64,000 nt of DNA from Bacteroidales bacterium (lineage in GTDB: Bacteria; Bacteroidota; Bacteroidia; Bacteroidales; UBA932). This document shows positions 26,366 through 34,344 of the stretch, piece by piece (position 1 is the first letter of the stretch; every line of letters begins with the position of its first letter). The translations under genes were made by a program, and so were the position numbers. The stretch is from the NCBI GenBank assembly GCA_017651465.1, contig JAGCCX010000045.1:28363-92362 (forward strand), given 5' to 3'. The notes beneath the pieces were generated by a model. The model saw only the letters and a list, made by a program, of their open reading frames with translations. It ran no database searches and was not told where the DNA came from.

Positions 26366-26453
26366 TAACCAGGCAGATAGAATGAAGATTACTGCACCTG
26401 TTTTTTGTGTGTAAAAACTTAGGTGTAGTGTGGTGTTATTTGTAAATATTCAC

Positions 26454-26461
26454 TATATTTG
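26454..26461 (+). promoter_or_regulatory. Candidate -7 box for the 26504 small ORF and its lipoprotein
   Basis: TATATTTG, 42 bases upstream of the small ORF start, in the 138-base gap after the sugar porter. No good TTG at -33 spacing. Nothing else recognisable is in the gap. Confidence 0.45.
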
Positions 26462-26503
26462 CAAGGTTGCATAAAATCGAAGATTTTGTTCACACATAAC
26501 ATT

Positions 26504-26650
26504 ATGATTAAAAACATTAAAACACCTGTTTCCGGGGGCTATACCGCCCCCTGGAGCGAGCTTCTGGAGACTCTTCCGGAAGAGATTCTGTGCGTCAGCG
26601 GCGATGGTGAAATCGATCCCGTCACTGAAGAAAGCTGGGGAACTTTTTAA
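26504..26650 (+). CDS. Small ORF of the Y-x-A-P family, 48 residues
   Basis: A 48-codon ORF starting MIKNIK, with GGYTAP at residues 11-16, an ILCVSGDGE stretch around Cys30, an acidic C-terminal third and a final WGTF. There is no signal peptide or membrane segment. It resembles the ORFs at 56879, 59909 and 63064 in its MIK start, (G/A)-Y-x-A-P motif, (I/L)-C-x-S motif, acidic tail and aromatic end. It has one Cys instead of two (Trp17 stands in the region of the first). The stop is 12 bases before the ATG of the next gene, a fimbrillin-like lipoprotein. Function unknown; short ORFs of this look are common but uncharacterised in Bacteroidales as far as I recall. Confidence 0.72.
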   Translation: MIKNIKTPVSGGYTAPWSELLETLPEEILCVSGDGEIDPVTEESWGTF

Positions 26651-26662
26651 TTGACTGAGGTT

Positions 26663-29146
26663 ATGAAAAAAGTATTCCGTACTATCGTTGTGCTGGCTGT
26701 AGCAGCCGTCGCAATGTCCGCCTGCAAAAAAGAAATGCAGGAAGCCCCTGTTGCCACCGGCATCAAGGTCGATTTCGTAGCCCAAAGCCTGGACACCAAA
26801 ACTGAGTTCGGTACCGCTTCCGGAAGCACGATTCCCGTGCTCTGGCAGGCCGGCGACAAAGTCACGGTAATGGTTAATCCCAAAACTACCAAGAATGGAG
26901 CTTCTACTGAGGTAACACCTTCATCTGATTTTAAGAAGGCTACATTTGAAGGTACAATACCCGATGGCCTGGAGGCTCCGTATAATTTCTATGTATTGTC
27001 TCCTTCTTCTCAATGGGTATCGGCGGGAACGAATGGAACATACGGCGAGTATATCCAATTTACTATTCCCACGGTTCAGAACCCTGTTTCCGGCAATATC
27101 GATCCTGAAGCCCAGGTTGTTTTAGCCCGGTCGGAAGAGTATCCCGATGCTCCTACAAGCTCAATACCTCTGAGCTTCAAGCATATGGCCGCTTATGGCG
27201 TGCTCTCCTTAGCAAATCTGAACACGGCAGGAAAGACGATTGAAAACATTACTCTTGAATTCGGAAGCCTGGGAATTGCCGGTAGATACATATACAAAAC
27301 TGCTGAAAATGAGGTGATTATCAACAATCCTTCCTCTTCTATCATCCTGAATACCAGCGAAACCGAGAATATTCATTTCGCCATCGGTCCCGCTGATATT
27401 TCCGGGATAACGATGAAGGTCAGTGTGGGTGTGAGTGACGGTAGTTATGAGCAAGAGGTAACAGTTCCCTCAGGTAAAGAATTCAAGACCGGGGTGATTT
27501 CACATTTCACAGTTGATATGAGCGGCGCTTCCTTCGTGAAGGCTAAGAGCTATGCTCTCGTAACCGATCTGTCAACTCTTTCTGTCGGGGACAAGCTTAT
27601 CATTGCCACCGTTAAAGAAGATTTCAATGTTGATAATGTCAAGGGCAAGGCTGCGATGAGTACCACTCAGAACACCCACAACCGCCAGGCAGTTCAGATA
27701 ACGGAATTCATGCAGGAAGGGAAGATCTACAACCCCAGTTCTTTGGTTGATGTATTTACCCTCGAGGCCAGTTCAATCAACGGAACGTGGTTGCTCAAGA
27801 GTTCAAATGATACTTACCTCGGCCGAAATGATGCTTCCGGCAGGTCTGGTAGCAACGATTTGCACGAATACACCGATTTATCCGCCACTGAGACCCTTAA
27901 CTGCTGCAGTTGGACTATTTCTTCCGAAGATTCTCAGACTTCAGCCGTTACACTCAAGTCCAACGCAACTGTAACCGACAGGGTTTATATCCGTGCAAAC
28001 ATTTCCGGCACTACTTATATCTTCTCTTGCTACAAGTCAGGTCAGAATCCTGTATGTCTGTATCGTGAGGAAGTGAGTGATACTCCCGAGCCCGAAAAGG
28101 AACTCACCGTGGAGCGCGTATGGGGCCTTTATCCCGCTGATTATCCTGCAGGCATCGGCATAGCCGAAGGCAATAGGGATCGTGCAGCTGCAATGGATGA
28201 GGAGAATGTTTATGTTGTCGAGGCCAATGTTACAAATTACGGTATCAAGGCGGTCAGCATTGCTGATCCTACCAAGGTAAAGAACGTCAATGTAACGGGA
28301 GTCGACGGCGGAACATTCAAGACTGCCTGCGTTCGTACAATCTACAGCACCACTCTGAAGAAGCATGTACTGCTTGCCTGTAGTCTTGTTACCGGATCCG
28401 GCGAAGCCTTTAAGATTTACTCTTGGGAGAACGGCATTGACAATGCCCCTACCGTTCAACTGACTTGGAATGTCGGAAATAACCGCAGGTTCGGTGATTT
28501 CTTTACCGTTACCGGCACCTGGGAAGACGGGCATATCTGGCTGAGGAACAACCAGCCCGATATGGATCACGACTGCAACCTCACGGCACAGTTCCCTATC
28601 AAGAACGGTGTGGTTACCCAGCAATGGCCCAATGCTTTCCGCAACGGCTACGGCGGTTCCAAGGGAGCGGGTTCCATTTATTTCTATCAGCACGGCACTG
28701 CGCCTTGTGTGCTGATTACCGACGCTATAGGTATGTTCTTCAATATCAATGACACAGCCGGCGAGGAATGGGGCAACGGCGATGATGTGAGCGCGTGGAA
28801 AAACATCTTCGGCATCACTCCTTTTGAATTCAATGGCGAGAAGTACATTGCATATCTTAAGATGTACAATTTAGCACGTGGATGGCTTACCATCATAAAG
28901 GATGTAAACGGAACGGCCTCCGGCTTCAAGGATACTCTCATCAAGGGCAAAGAAGCCGAAAACATTGTCTTCCAGGGTGCGGTTCAGCTTAACAGCGACA
29001 CGCCTTCCACCGATACTACCGGCACCGGTCAGTACTCAAATTTCACTTCCGGCAGCTGTTCAGTCATTGAAAAGGAAGACTGCGTTTTGATTATGGGACA
29101 TCAGCAGAATGTGGGCCTCGCCCTCTTCAAGATGTATATGAAATAG
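26663..29146 (+). CDS. Fimbrillin-like lipoprotein with DUF4623-like C-terminal domain
   Basis: 827 residues. Lipoprotein signal with Cys21 (VAAVAMSACKKE). The N-terminal module (about 30-300) is fimbrillin-like: TKTEFGTASGSTIPVLWQAGDKVTVM, then FEGTIPDGL and a hydrophobic YNFYVLSPSS. A central all-beta part follows (about 310-490). The C-terminal 330 residues (from VERVWGLYPADYP to the final QQNVGLALFKMYMK) align by eye with the end of the DUF1735-like lipoprotein at 39949; I recall this region as DUF4623. Likely displayed on the cell surface; no enzymatic motif seen. An open reading four codons earlier uses TTG; the ATG at 26663 keeps the 12-base gap seen in sister cassettes. Confidence 0.75.
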   Translation: MKKVFRTIVVLAVAAVAMSACKKEMQEAPVATGIKVDFVAQSLDTKTEFGTASGSTIPVLWQAGDKVTVMVNPKTTKNGASTEVTPSSDFKKATFEGTIPDGLEAPYNFYVLSPSSQWVSAGTNGTYGEYIQFTIPTVQNPVSGNIDPEAQVVLARSEEYPDAPTSSIPLSFKHMAAYGVLSLANLNTAGKTIENITLEFGSLGIAGRYIYKTAENEVIINNPSSSIILNTSETENIHFAIGPADISGITMKVSVGVSDGSYEQEVTVPSGKEFKTGVISHFTVDMSGASFVKAKSYALVTDLSTLSVGDKLIIATVKEDFNVDNVKGKAAMSTTQNTHNRQAVQITEFMQEGKIYNPSSLVDVFTLEASSINGTWLLKSSNDTYLGRNDASGRSGSNDLHEYTDLSATETLNCCSWTISSEDSQTSAVTLKSNATVTDRVYIRANISGTTYIFSCYKSGQNPVCLYREEVSDTPEPEKELTVERVWGLYPADYPAGIGIAEGNRDRAAAMDEENVYVVEANVTNYGIKAVSIADPTKVKNVNVTGVDGGTFKTACVRTIYSTTLKKHVLLACSLVTGSGEAFKIYSWENGIDNAPTVQLTWNVGNNRRFGDFFTVTGTWEDGHIWLRNNQPDMDHDCNLTAQFPIKNGVVTQQWPNAFRNGYGGSKGAGSIYFYQHGTAPCVLITDAIGMFFNINDTAGEEWGNGDDVSAWKNIFGITPFEFNGEKYIAYLKMYNLARGWLTIIKDVNGTASGFKDTLIKGKEAENIVFQGAVQLNSDTPSTDTTGTGQYSNFTSGSCSVIEKEDCVLIMGHQQNVGLALFKMYMK

Positions 29147-29170
29147 TTCCCTCCAACTATCCGACACATT

Positions 29171-29200
29171 TCAGGCCGCCTTCCGGGGCGGCCTGATTTG
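29171..29200 (+). terminator. Rho-independent terminator
   Basis: A perfect 10-base stem TCAGGCCGCC (29171-29180) with GGCGGCCTGA (29187-29196), then TTTG and TTT on the plus strand. It lies between convergent genes. The minus-strand side lacks a T run, so it mainly ends the 26663 transcript. Confidence 0.8.
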
Positions 29201-29201
29201 T

Positions 29202-31610
29202 TTATCTCAGGAAGAATCCTACCGTTGATTTAACTGCGCGGGAGTTGGAAGTCAATTCGCCGCTCCCTTTAACCTGCATCTGGGTGGAGCCACCACCGTC
29301 GAGGTTCATTGCGTAATCGCATCCGATGCCTTTCATCACCCGGGCCATTTGGGTCTGCGTTATGTTGCTTGTGACTACCACGAGGTAAACCTTTGCCGTG
29401 GAGGAATTGTAGCCGATTGCGGTCCTGGGCCGTGAAGAGCCGTAGATATTGCCGGAAGTGGTTTCCCAAAGCTCGTAATTGGTGTAATAGACACCTGTCT
29501 TGATTTTGTCTTCACTCACGCAGACCTTGCCGCCGTAAAGCAGCATAGGACCGGTGGAAAGTGCCTCAGAGGGGCTCCACGCCCTTGCCGGGCCGGGGCC
29601 GGAACTTGAAGAGGCCTGCGGATAAACTGCGGTTCCGGCAGGGATGGGACGGTCGAAGAAGTATGGCGTACCGTTCACCAGCGAGCACCAGTAGGCGCCG
29701 GGAGTCCCGGAAGCATCTACTCCAAGGATTGCGCGGGTAACGGGCTGCCAGGTAGTATAGCTGTTGCCGTACCCGCTGCAGGCGGAAATACCGTCGTCGG
29801 AAGAGTTGTTATACCGGAGATTTCCGCCGGTGTAGGCCAGACCTATGTTGCCCTGGCCTCCGAAAATCTGTCCGTTGATGAGTACAAGGGCACCGCTGCT
29901 GCTTAGCTGCGAGGCCATAGATATGGCGCTGGTAGTGCCCATCTTGGCATTGTTCACCCCGAGCTTGATGCCCGAAGAAGCGGAGCAAACAGCCTCTGCA
30001 GCGTACCCGTTATAAGAGCCTCCCGCCTTGAAACTGTACAGCGAAATGCCGCTGGCTGGAGACTGCAGCGCAGTCCTGCTGATAGAATAAGCTTCCGGCT
30101 GGCTGCCCAGGGTAAGGGTCTGGACGGGACTGTAAACGTAATTGCCGGCGGAATTGTCGAAGCAATACGCTCTCACGTAGCAAGTTTCTCCTATGCGCAG
30201 GCAGGCGTTTGGCACGCACTGCGAAAGAGACACCGTTCCGGTACTGTTGATCACCGGCCCGGGCAGTTTGCCCTCAGCTCCAGCCGACCCGCAGGTGGGG
30301 GAGGGGTTGCTGTAACTGAACACTAGTCCGTGTTCGGCACCGGTGGACGACAGGCCGCTGATCTTGTAGTTGACAATGAAATTGTAGTAGTTGGCGGCGG
30401 AACTCTCGACCGATACGTTCATATTGCTCACTGCGGCGTTTATGGTCACGTCTTCGAGCCAGGTGGTAGGGGAATCGCCGTATCCGGTCTCGCCATTACA
30501 CGCAGCACTCACGCCAAGGTCGTATGTCTTTCCGGTGGTGAGTCCCGAGAAGGTATAAGAATACTGACCGTACTGGCCTGAACCTGTGTTCTGCGATCCG
30601 ACCAGTTCTCCGGCTCCGGTCGATGCGGCGTCACGAAGGTAGAACTTGTAGGTGTCGCGCTTGCCTGAGGAGCAAGAGAAAGTAATCGAGGCCGAGGTGG
30701 GCGAAGCTTGTCCTCCGGAAGAAATAACGGGAGCGATGAGCTCGGTGCCGCTCTCGCTTTGGGGCCTGTCGTTTATGACCCCCCAGTCCTTGTCGGCCAG
30801 GATGATGTTTGCATTCCGCTTTATTTCAATACCTTTAGTGGAGGTGTAGCGGTTGTACATCTGGTCGGTATAGTATGTAAGGATGAACCCCTCCGAATAA
30901 TTGCCGGGGTACACTACGGCGTAGAATCGTTTGCCCCTGCTCTTCTGCGGGATGGTTACATCCACAAAATTCTTTGATGACGTTGAGGGGTGTACGGTGG
31001 GACTGCCGTCGTTGTAGTTTATAGTTGCCGGGCCGGTCATTGCAACTGTCCCGTCGCGGCTTTCGATACGGACGCGTGTAACCCAGTCGCCAGGGGCAAG
31101 AAAGGAGATCAGCGCCCCGGCGTTTTTGAAGTGAAGGATGTTATTGGCGTCCGCCGCCTGGGTATCGACGCGCGCCACCGAGAGATTGGCCGCCGGGTCG
31201 TAGCTGCCTGCGACACCTGTCTGGACGCTGGGCAGGGCAGCGAGCATCGTGCCGGAAGTGGAGACCAGCCGGGCGTCATCGGAAGCAGGGTACAGGGCAT
31301 AGTAATAACCGTTTGACGTTTCGTGGGACAGTCCGGTAAAGCTGGCCACGGTGCCGTCTTTTTCGGTTGAAGCTACGTTGAAGGTGGTCCCGGCCTGCCC
31401 GGTGGCGGCGAAAATGCTTACGGCATCGGAACTGCTCCAGTGTATGCTGTAGTCGGGGCCCAGAGTGGTCCTGGTGGCGCCGGAGGCCTCCTGCAGGCCC
31501 GTGAAAGTCATCTCTACGAGCTCTCCTGAAGAGCGCTCAAAGATTTCAGGATTCTGCGGAGTACAAGCGCAGACTCCGATTACCAGGAATAACAAGCGAT
31601 TGAATTTCAT
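29202..31610 (-). CDS. Fimbrillin-like lipoprotein with NAGPA-like phosphodiester glycosidase domain
   Basis: 802 residues. Lipoprotein signal MKFNRLLFLVIGVCACTPQ. The N-terminal module resembles the other cassette lipoproteins: TRTTLGPDYSIHWSSSDAVSIF, FTGL, YYYALYPAS. Middle: two fibronectin-III-like stretches (about 290-500). C-terminus: a phosphodiester glycosidase domain (NAGPA/DUF2233 type) with SGALVLINGQIF, RTAIGYNSSTAKVYLVVV and NLDGGGST beginning at 769, which holds the family's DGG-S-T core. Such domains cleave GlcNAc-1-phospho-sugar type bonds in the animal enzyme; the bacterial substrate is unknown. Last gene of the operon; a 49-codon ORF ends 12 bases upstream. Surface or periplasmic, lipid-anchored. 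Confidence 0.8.
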   Translation of the reverse strand: MKFNRLLFLVIGVCACTPQNPEIFERSSGELVEMTFTGLQEASGATRTTLGPDYSIHWSSSDAVSIFAATGQAGTTFNVASTEKDGTVASFTGLSHETSNGYYYALYPASDDARLVSTSGTMLAALPSVQTGVAGSYDPAANLSVARVDTQAADANNILHFKNAGALISFLAPGDWVTRVRIESRDGTVAMTGPATINYNDGSPTVHPSTSSKNFVDVTIPQKSRGKRFYAVVYPGNYSEGFILTYYTDQMYNRYTSTKGIEIKRNANIILADKDWGVINDRPQSESGTELIAPVISSGGQASPTSASITFSCSSGKRDTYKFYLRDAASTGAGELVGSQNTGSGQYGQYSYTFSGLTTGKTYDLGVSAACNGETGYGDSPTTWLEDVTINAAVSNMNVSVESSAANYYNFIVNYKISGLSSTGAEHGLVFSYSNPSPTCGSAGAEGKLPGPVINSTGTVSLSQCVPNACLRIGETCYVRAYCFDNSAGNYVYSPVQTLTLGSQPEAYSISRTALQSPASGISLYSFKAGGSYNGYAAEAVCSASSGIKLGVNNAKMGTTSAISMASQLSSSGALVLINGQIFGGQGNIGLAYTGGNLRYNNSSDDGISACSGYGNSYTTWQPVTRAILGVDASGTPGAYWCSLVNGTPYFFDRPIPAGTAVYPQASSSSGPGPARAWSPSEALSTGPMLLYGGKVCVSEDKIKTGVYYTNYELWETTSGNIYGSSRPRTAIGYNSSTAKVYLVVVTSNITQTQMARVMKGIGCDYAMNLDGGGSTQMQVKGSGELTSNSRAVKSTVGFFLR

Positions 31611-31622
31611 AGCAAAGTCCTC

Positions 31623-31772
31623 CTAAAAACCATCGTATTCTGTAGGGTCGTCGTACGTCTCGCCTGTGGGGCTTTGCGTAATCAAGAATCCGCACTCAAA
31701 GGTGCAGAGGCAGGCGTCGGGCGCCTGGTAGCAAGCAGCAGAGGTATCTGAATTCAAGTGCGGGTTTTTCAT
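31623..31772 (-). CDS. Small ORF of the Y-x-A-P family, 49 residues
   Basis: A 49-codon ORF starting MKNPHL, with CYQAPDAC at residues 14-21, further cysteines at 23 and 27, SPTG at 34-37 and an end DDPTEYDGF. Five cysteines in total, more than in its relatives. Y-x-A-P-x-(x)-C and S-P-x-G-x-T match the ORF at 56879, and the aromatic end matches the ORF at 26504. It fills an otherwise empty 188-base space between the regulator gene and the NAGPA-like lipoprotein, and its stop is exactly 12 bases before the lipoprotein ATG, with a purine-rich GAGGA just after the stop that could serve as ribosome-binding site for the next gene. No signal peptide. Confidence 0.68.
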   Translation of the reverse strand: MKNPHLNSDTSAACYQAPDACLCTFECGFLITQSPTGETYDDPTEYDGF

Positions 31773-31798
31773 ATCCTGGGTATCGAATATCCTTGCGT

Positions 31799-32824
31799 TC
31801 AAAAGGTGTTGCGATGAATCATCCTAAAGGTGCAGTGAATCTTTCGGGGCTGGCGGGAGAGTATCATTTCGGCGGCGAGCTGCCCCATAAGGCGGAAGTC
31901 CGTGGATACGGTGGTAAGCCCTCCGAGTATGAGTTCGTTCATATCGTACTCATTGTAAGAAATGATCTTTACATCGCTCCCTATTTGCAGTCCGGCTTTG
32001 CCGATGTTCTGCGCCAGCGTCACCAGGCCGGCGTCAAGCTGGGAATTCAGCACCAGGAATATATCTCCTTGGGCTACCGTTTCGGGCGCGGAAGTCAAAA
32101 ACTCGGCAGGGATGCCCCTCTCGCGGGCGAAGCGCTCGACACCGCGCCGTATGCACTCGCCGTACAGCGAAGAAGGAAGGGTGATGACACGCAGGCGCGA
32201 AGCCCTCCCGTAGTCTTTCCATCCTTCCGTGAGGCCGTAGTAGATATCATTTTCAAAGTCTTGATATACAGCGCTGTAGTTGCCGTTGATGCCGGGTTGG
32301 AGACGGTCCAGCATTATTAATTTACGGTTGGGTATCCGGTTCAGCTGCTTGACTGCTTTCTCCTGGGTCGCTTCGTCGAGAGGGAAGTGAGGGGTAACAA
32401 CGTAGTAATCGAAATTGTCCAAGTTGTTGTTGAGATAGAATTCGAGCAACTCCACGCTCTGGTTGTGGTTGACTATGGTTATGTCGGCCTCGTTTCCAAG
32501 ATGCTGGGCGAAAGCGTTGAAAAGTATCTGTTTATATACCGAATATTTGTCGAAAATGACGAGCACCTGCGGCCTGGTGCTGCCGTTTACATCGGCGGCG
32601 AAAAAGCCCTTGCCCTGTTTGGGCACAATTATACCCTTGTCGGTCAAGATCTTGTATGCCTTCTTGACCGTCTCCCGCGATATGCCGGACGAATCGGCCA
32701 GGTCGTTCATTGACGGGAGCTGCTCCCCGGCGGAAAGGCTTCCGTCGTGGAAGGCGCGTTCGACCTTGGATACCAATTGTTTGTAAATGGGCTCTTTGCT
32801 TGATTGGTCTACGTTAATTCGCAT
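31799..32824 (-). CDS. GntR-family regulator with LacI-type sugar-sensing domain
   Basis: 341 residues. Residues 1-75 are a GntR winged helix (EPIYKQLVSKVERAFHDGSLSAGEQLPSMNDLADSSGISRETVKKAYKILTDKGIIVPKQGKGFF). The remainder is a periplasmic-binding-like sensor with PQVLVIFDKYSVYKQIL, NRKLIMLDRLQPG, DIFLVLNSQLDAGLVTLAQ and DVKIISYNEYDMNELI. This hybrid, common in Bacteroidetes sugar loci, replaces the UTRA or FCD domain of classic GntR proteins. It lies inside the operon, 8 bases after the GH20 gene, so it probably senses a breakdown product of the locus's glycan and controls the operon. No outer-membrane signalling sigma factor is present. Confidence 0.87.
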   Translation of the reverse strand: MRINVDQSSKEPIYKQLVSKVERAFHDGSLSAGEQLPSMNDLADSSGISRETVKKAYKILTDKGIIVPKQGKGFFAADVNGSTRPQVLVIFDKYSVYKQILFNAFAQHLGNEADITIVNHNQSVELLEFYLNNNLDNFDYYVVTPHFPLDEATQEKAVKQLNRIPNRKLIMLDRLQPGINGNYSAVYQDFENDIYYGLTEGWKDYGRASRLRVITLPSSLYGECIRRGVERFARERGIPAEFLTSAPETVAQGDIFLVLNSQLDAGLVTLAQNIGKAGLQIGSDVKIISYNEYDMNELILGGLTTVSTDFRLMGQLAAEMILSRQPRKIHCTFRMIHRNTF

Positions 32825-32832
32825 ATTCTTTG

Positions 32833-34344
32833 TTATTCGTCGTCAACAATGATGGGAACTCCTTCAGGGGGGAAGCGCTGCATTCCGGAGCGTGCAAGGT
32901 CGGACTCGTTGTCCATATCGAAAGTCTTGTATCCTAGCGCTCTGAATGAATCGAGCAGCCTGCGCGCCCTCTTTCGGAATGCTTTGTATTCCTTGCGCCC
33001 GGCGGGGCTCCAGGCTGTCTCGGCCAGAGCGAAGAGCCTGGGGTAAAGCATATACTCGGCGTGCTCCGGAGTTGGTATGTACTCGCACCAGAGGTTGGCC
33101 TGCAGGCCTCGCACAAGGGCGGGATCCATTCCGTCGGCCACGGGCTCGTAGCCATAGGTGAACCGTAGCGATACCAACTCCCCGCAGGCAGCCGGTTCCT
33201 TGCGTATAAGGTCTTGATAGTAATTGTAATAGCAGTGAGTGTTGGGGGACATCACAACTTCTCTGCCGGCCTTGGAAGCATTGACTCCTCCGGCCGTGCC
33301 TCTCCAGCTCTGGATTACTGCGTCGGGAGATACTCCGGTCTCGAGTATCTCGTCCCATCCGATTATCCGTCGGCCGTGCCGGCGGACAAAGTCTTCGATG
33401 CGCCTGATCAGGTAGCCCTGGAGCTGCTTTACATCGGTATAGCCTTCACGGGCCATTCGGGCGCGGCATTTGGGACAGTCGTGCCAGGTGGTCATAGTGG
33501 CCTCGTCCCCGCCGATATGGATAAAAGGCGAGGGAAATATGTCCATCACCTCCGTCAATACTCCCTCAAGCAGGGTGAAAGTTTCTTCCGACCCAGGGCA
33601 CAGGTCCCAGGCGCCCCTGCAGCTTAGCCCTGATGAAGTAGTGCAGAGCACTTCGGGATAGGCGTATCCAACCTCCATACTGTGACCGGGCATCTCGATT
33701 TCAGGAATGACGGTTATGTAGCGCTGGGCTGCATATTCTACTATTTCCTTGAGTTCGGCCTTGGAGTAACAGCCTCCGGTGGCCTCCGGGGAGCCCTGGG
33801 TGGAGAACTTATATCCTCCCTTCTCCCAGGCAAAGTAGTCCCAGCCTATGCGCCAGGCGGTTTTGGCGGTAAGGTCGGGGTAGCTGTCGATCTGGATGCG
33901 CCAGCCTGCCGAGTCGTCGAGGTGCAGATGGAGCACGTTGAGCTTCAGCAGGGCCATTGCATCTATTTGCTTCTTGATGAACTCGACTCCTTTGAAGCTG
34001 CGGCTCTCGTCGAGCATAAGCCCCCGGTGCTTGAACCGGGGCCAGTCGGTGATGGTACAGCAGGGCAGGGGCGTACCCTCCAGGCGCATCTGCTCGAGGC
34101 TCTTGCGTGCGCGGAACTCGCCTTCGGGCGTTAGGGCTTCGATAACTATGCGTCCGGGTTTAACCGTAAGCCTGTAGGCTTCCTGCTGCTGAAAGGGCTC
34201 CAGGGCGGCCACGGTACGTTTAAAAGCACATTTGTTGAGCTTTACGCATATCTTGTCCCGTGTGCACACCCCTTGGGCGGGAGTGTACTCTGCCGGAATG
34301 GGAATTATCTGCAGCAGCAGGCAGGATAGGAGGAGGGCTATCAT
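32833..34344 (-). CDS. GH20 beta-N-acetylhexosaminidase
   Basis: 503 residues. A short hydrophobic N-terminus (MIALLLSCLLLQIIPIPAEYTP) suggests export, either by signal peptide or lipid anchoring at Cys8. A small GH20b domain precedes the TIM barrel, which has RGLMLDESRSFKGVEFIKKQIDAMALLKLNVLHLHLDDSAGWR and the catalytic pair Asp280-Glu281 in HIGGDEA. The downstream WDEILETG and a Trp-rich C-terminal part complete the sugar pocket. These enzymes remove terminal GlcNAc or GalNAc by substrate-assisted catalysis. It overlaps the preceding 1357-residue gene by 4 bases. Confidence 0.93.
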   Translation of the reverse strand: MIALLLSCLLLQIIPIPAEYTPAQGVCTRDKICVKLNKCAFKRTVAALEPFQQQEAYRLTVKPGRIVIEALTPEGEFRARKSLEQMRLEGTPLPCCTITDWPRFKHRGLMLDESRSFKGVEFIKKQIDAMALLKLNVLHLHLDDSAGWRIQIDSYPDLTAKTAWRIGWDYFAWEKGGYKFSTQGSPEATGGCYSKAELKEIVEYAAQRYITVIPEIEMPGHSMEVGYAYPEVLCTTSSGLSCRGAWDLCPGSEETFTLLEGVLTEVMDIFPSPFIHIGGDEATMTTWHDCPKCRARMAREGYTDVKQLQGYLIRRIEDFVRRHGRRIIGWDEILETGVSPDAVIQSWRGTAGGVNASKAGREVVMSPNTHCYYNYYQDLIRKEPAACGELVSLRFTYGYEPVADGMDPALVRGLQANLWCEYIPTPEHAEYMLYPRLFALAETAWSPAGRKEYKAFRKRARRLLDSFRALGYKTFDMDNESDLARSGMQRFPPEGVPIIVDDE

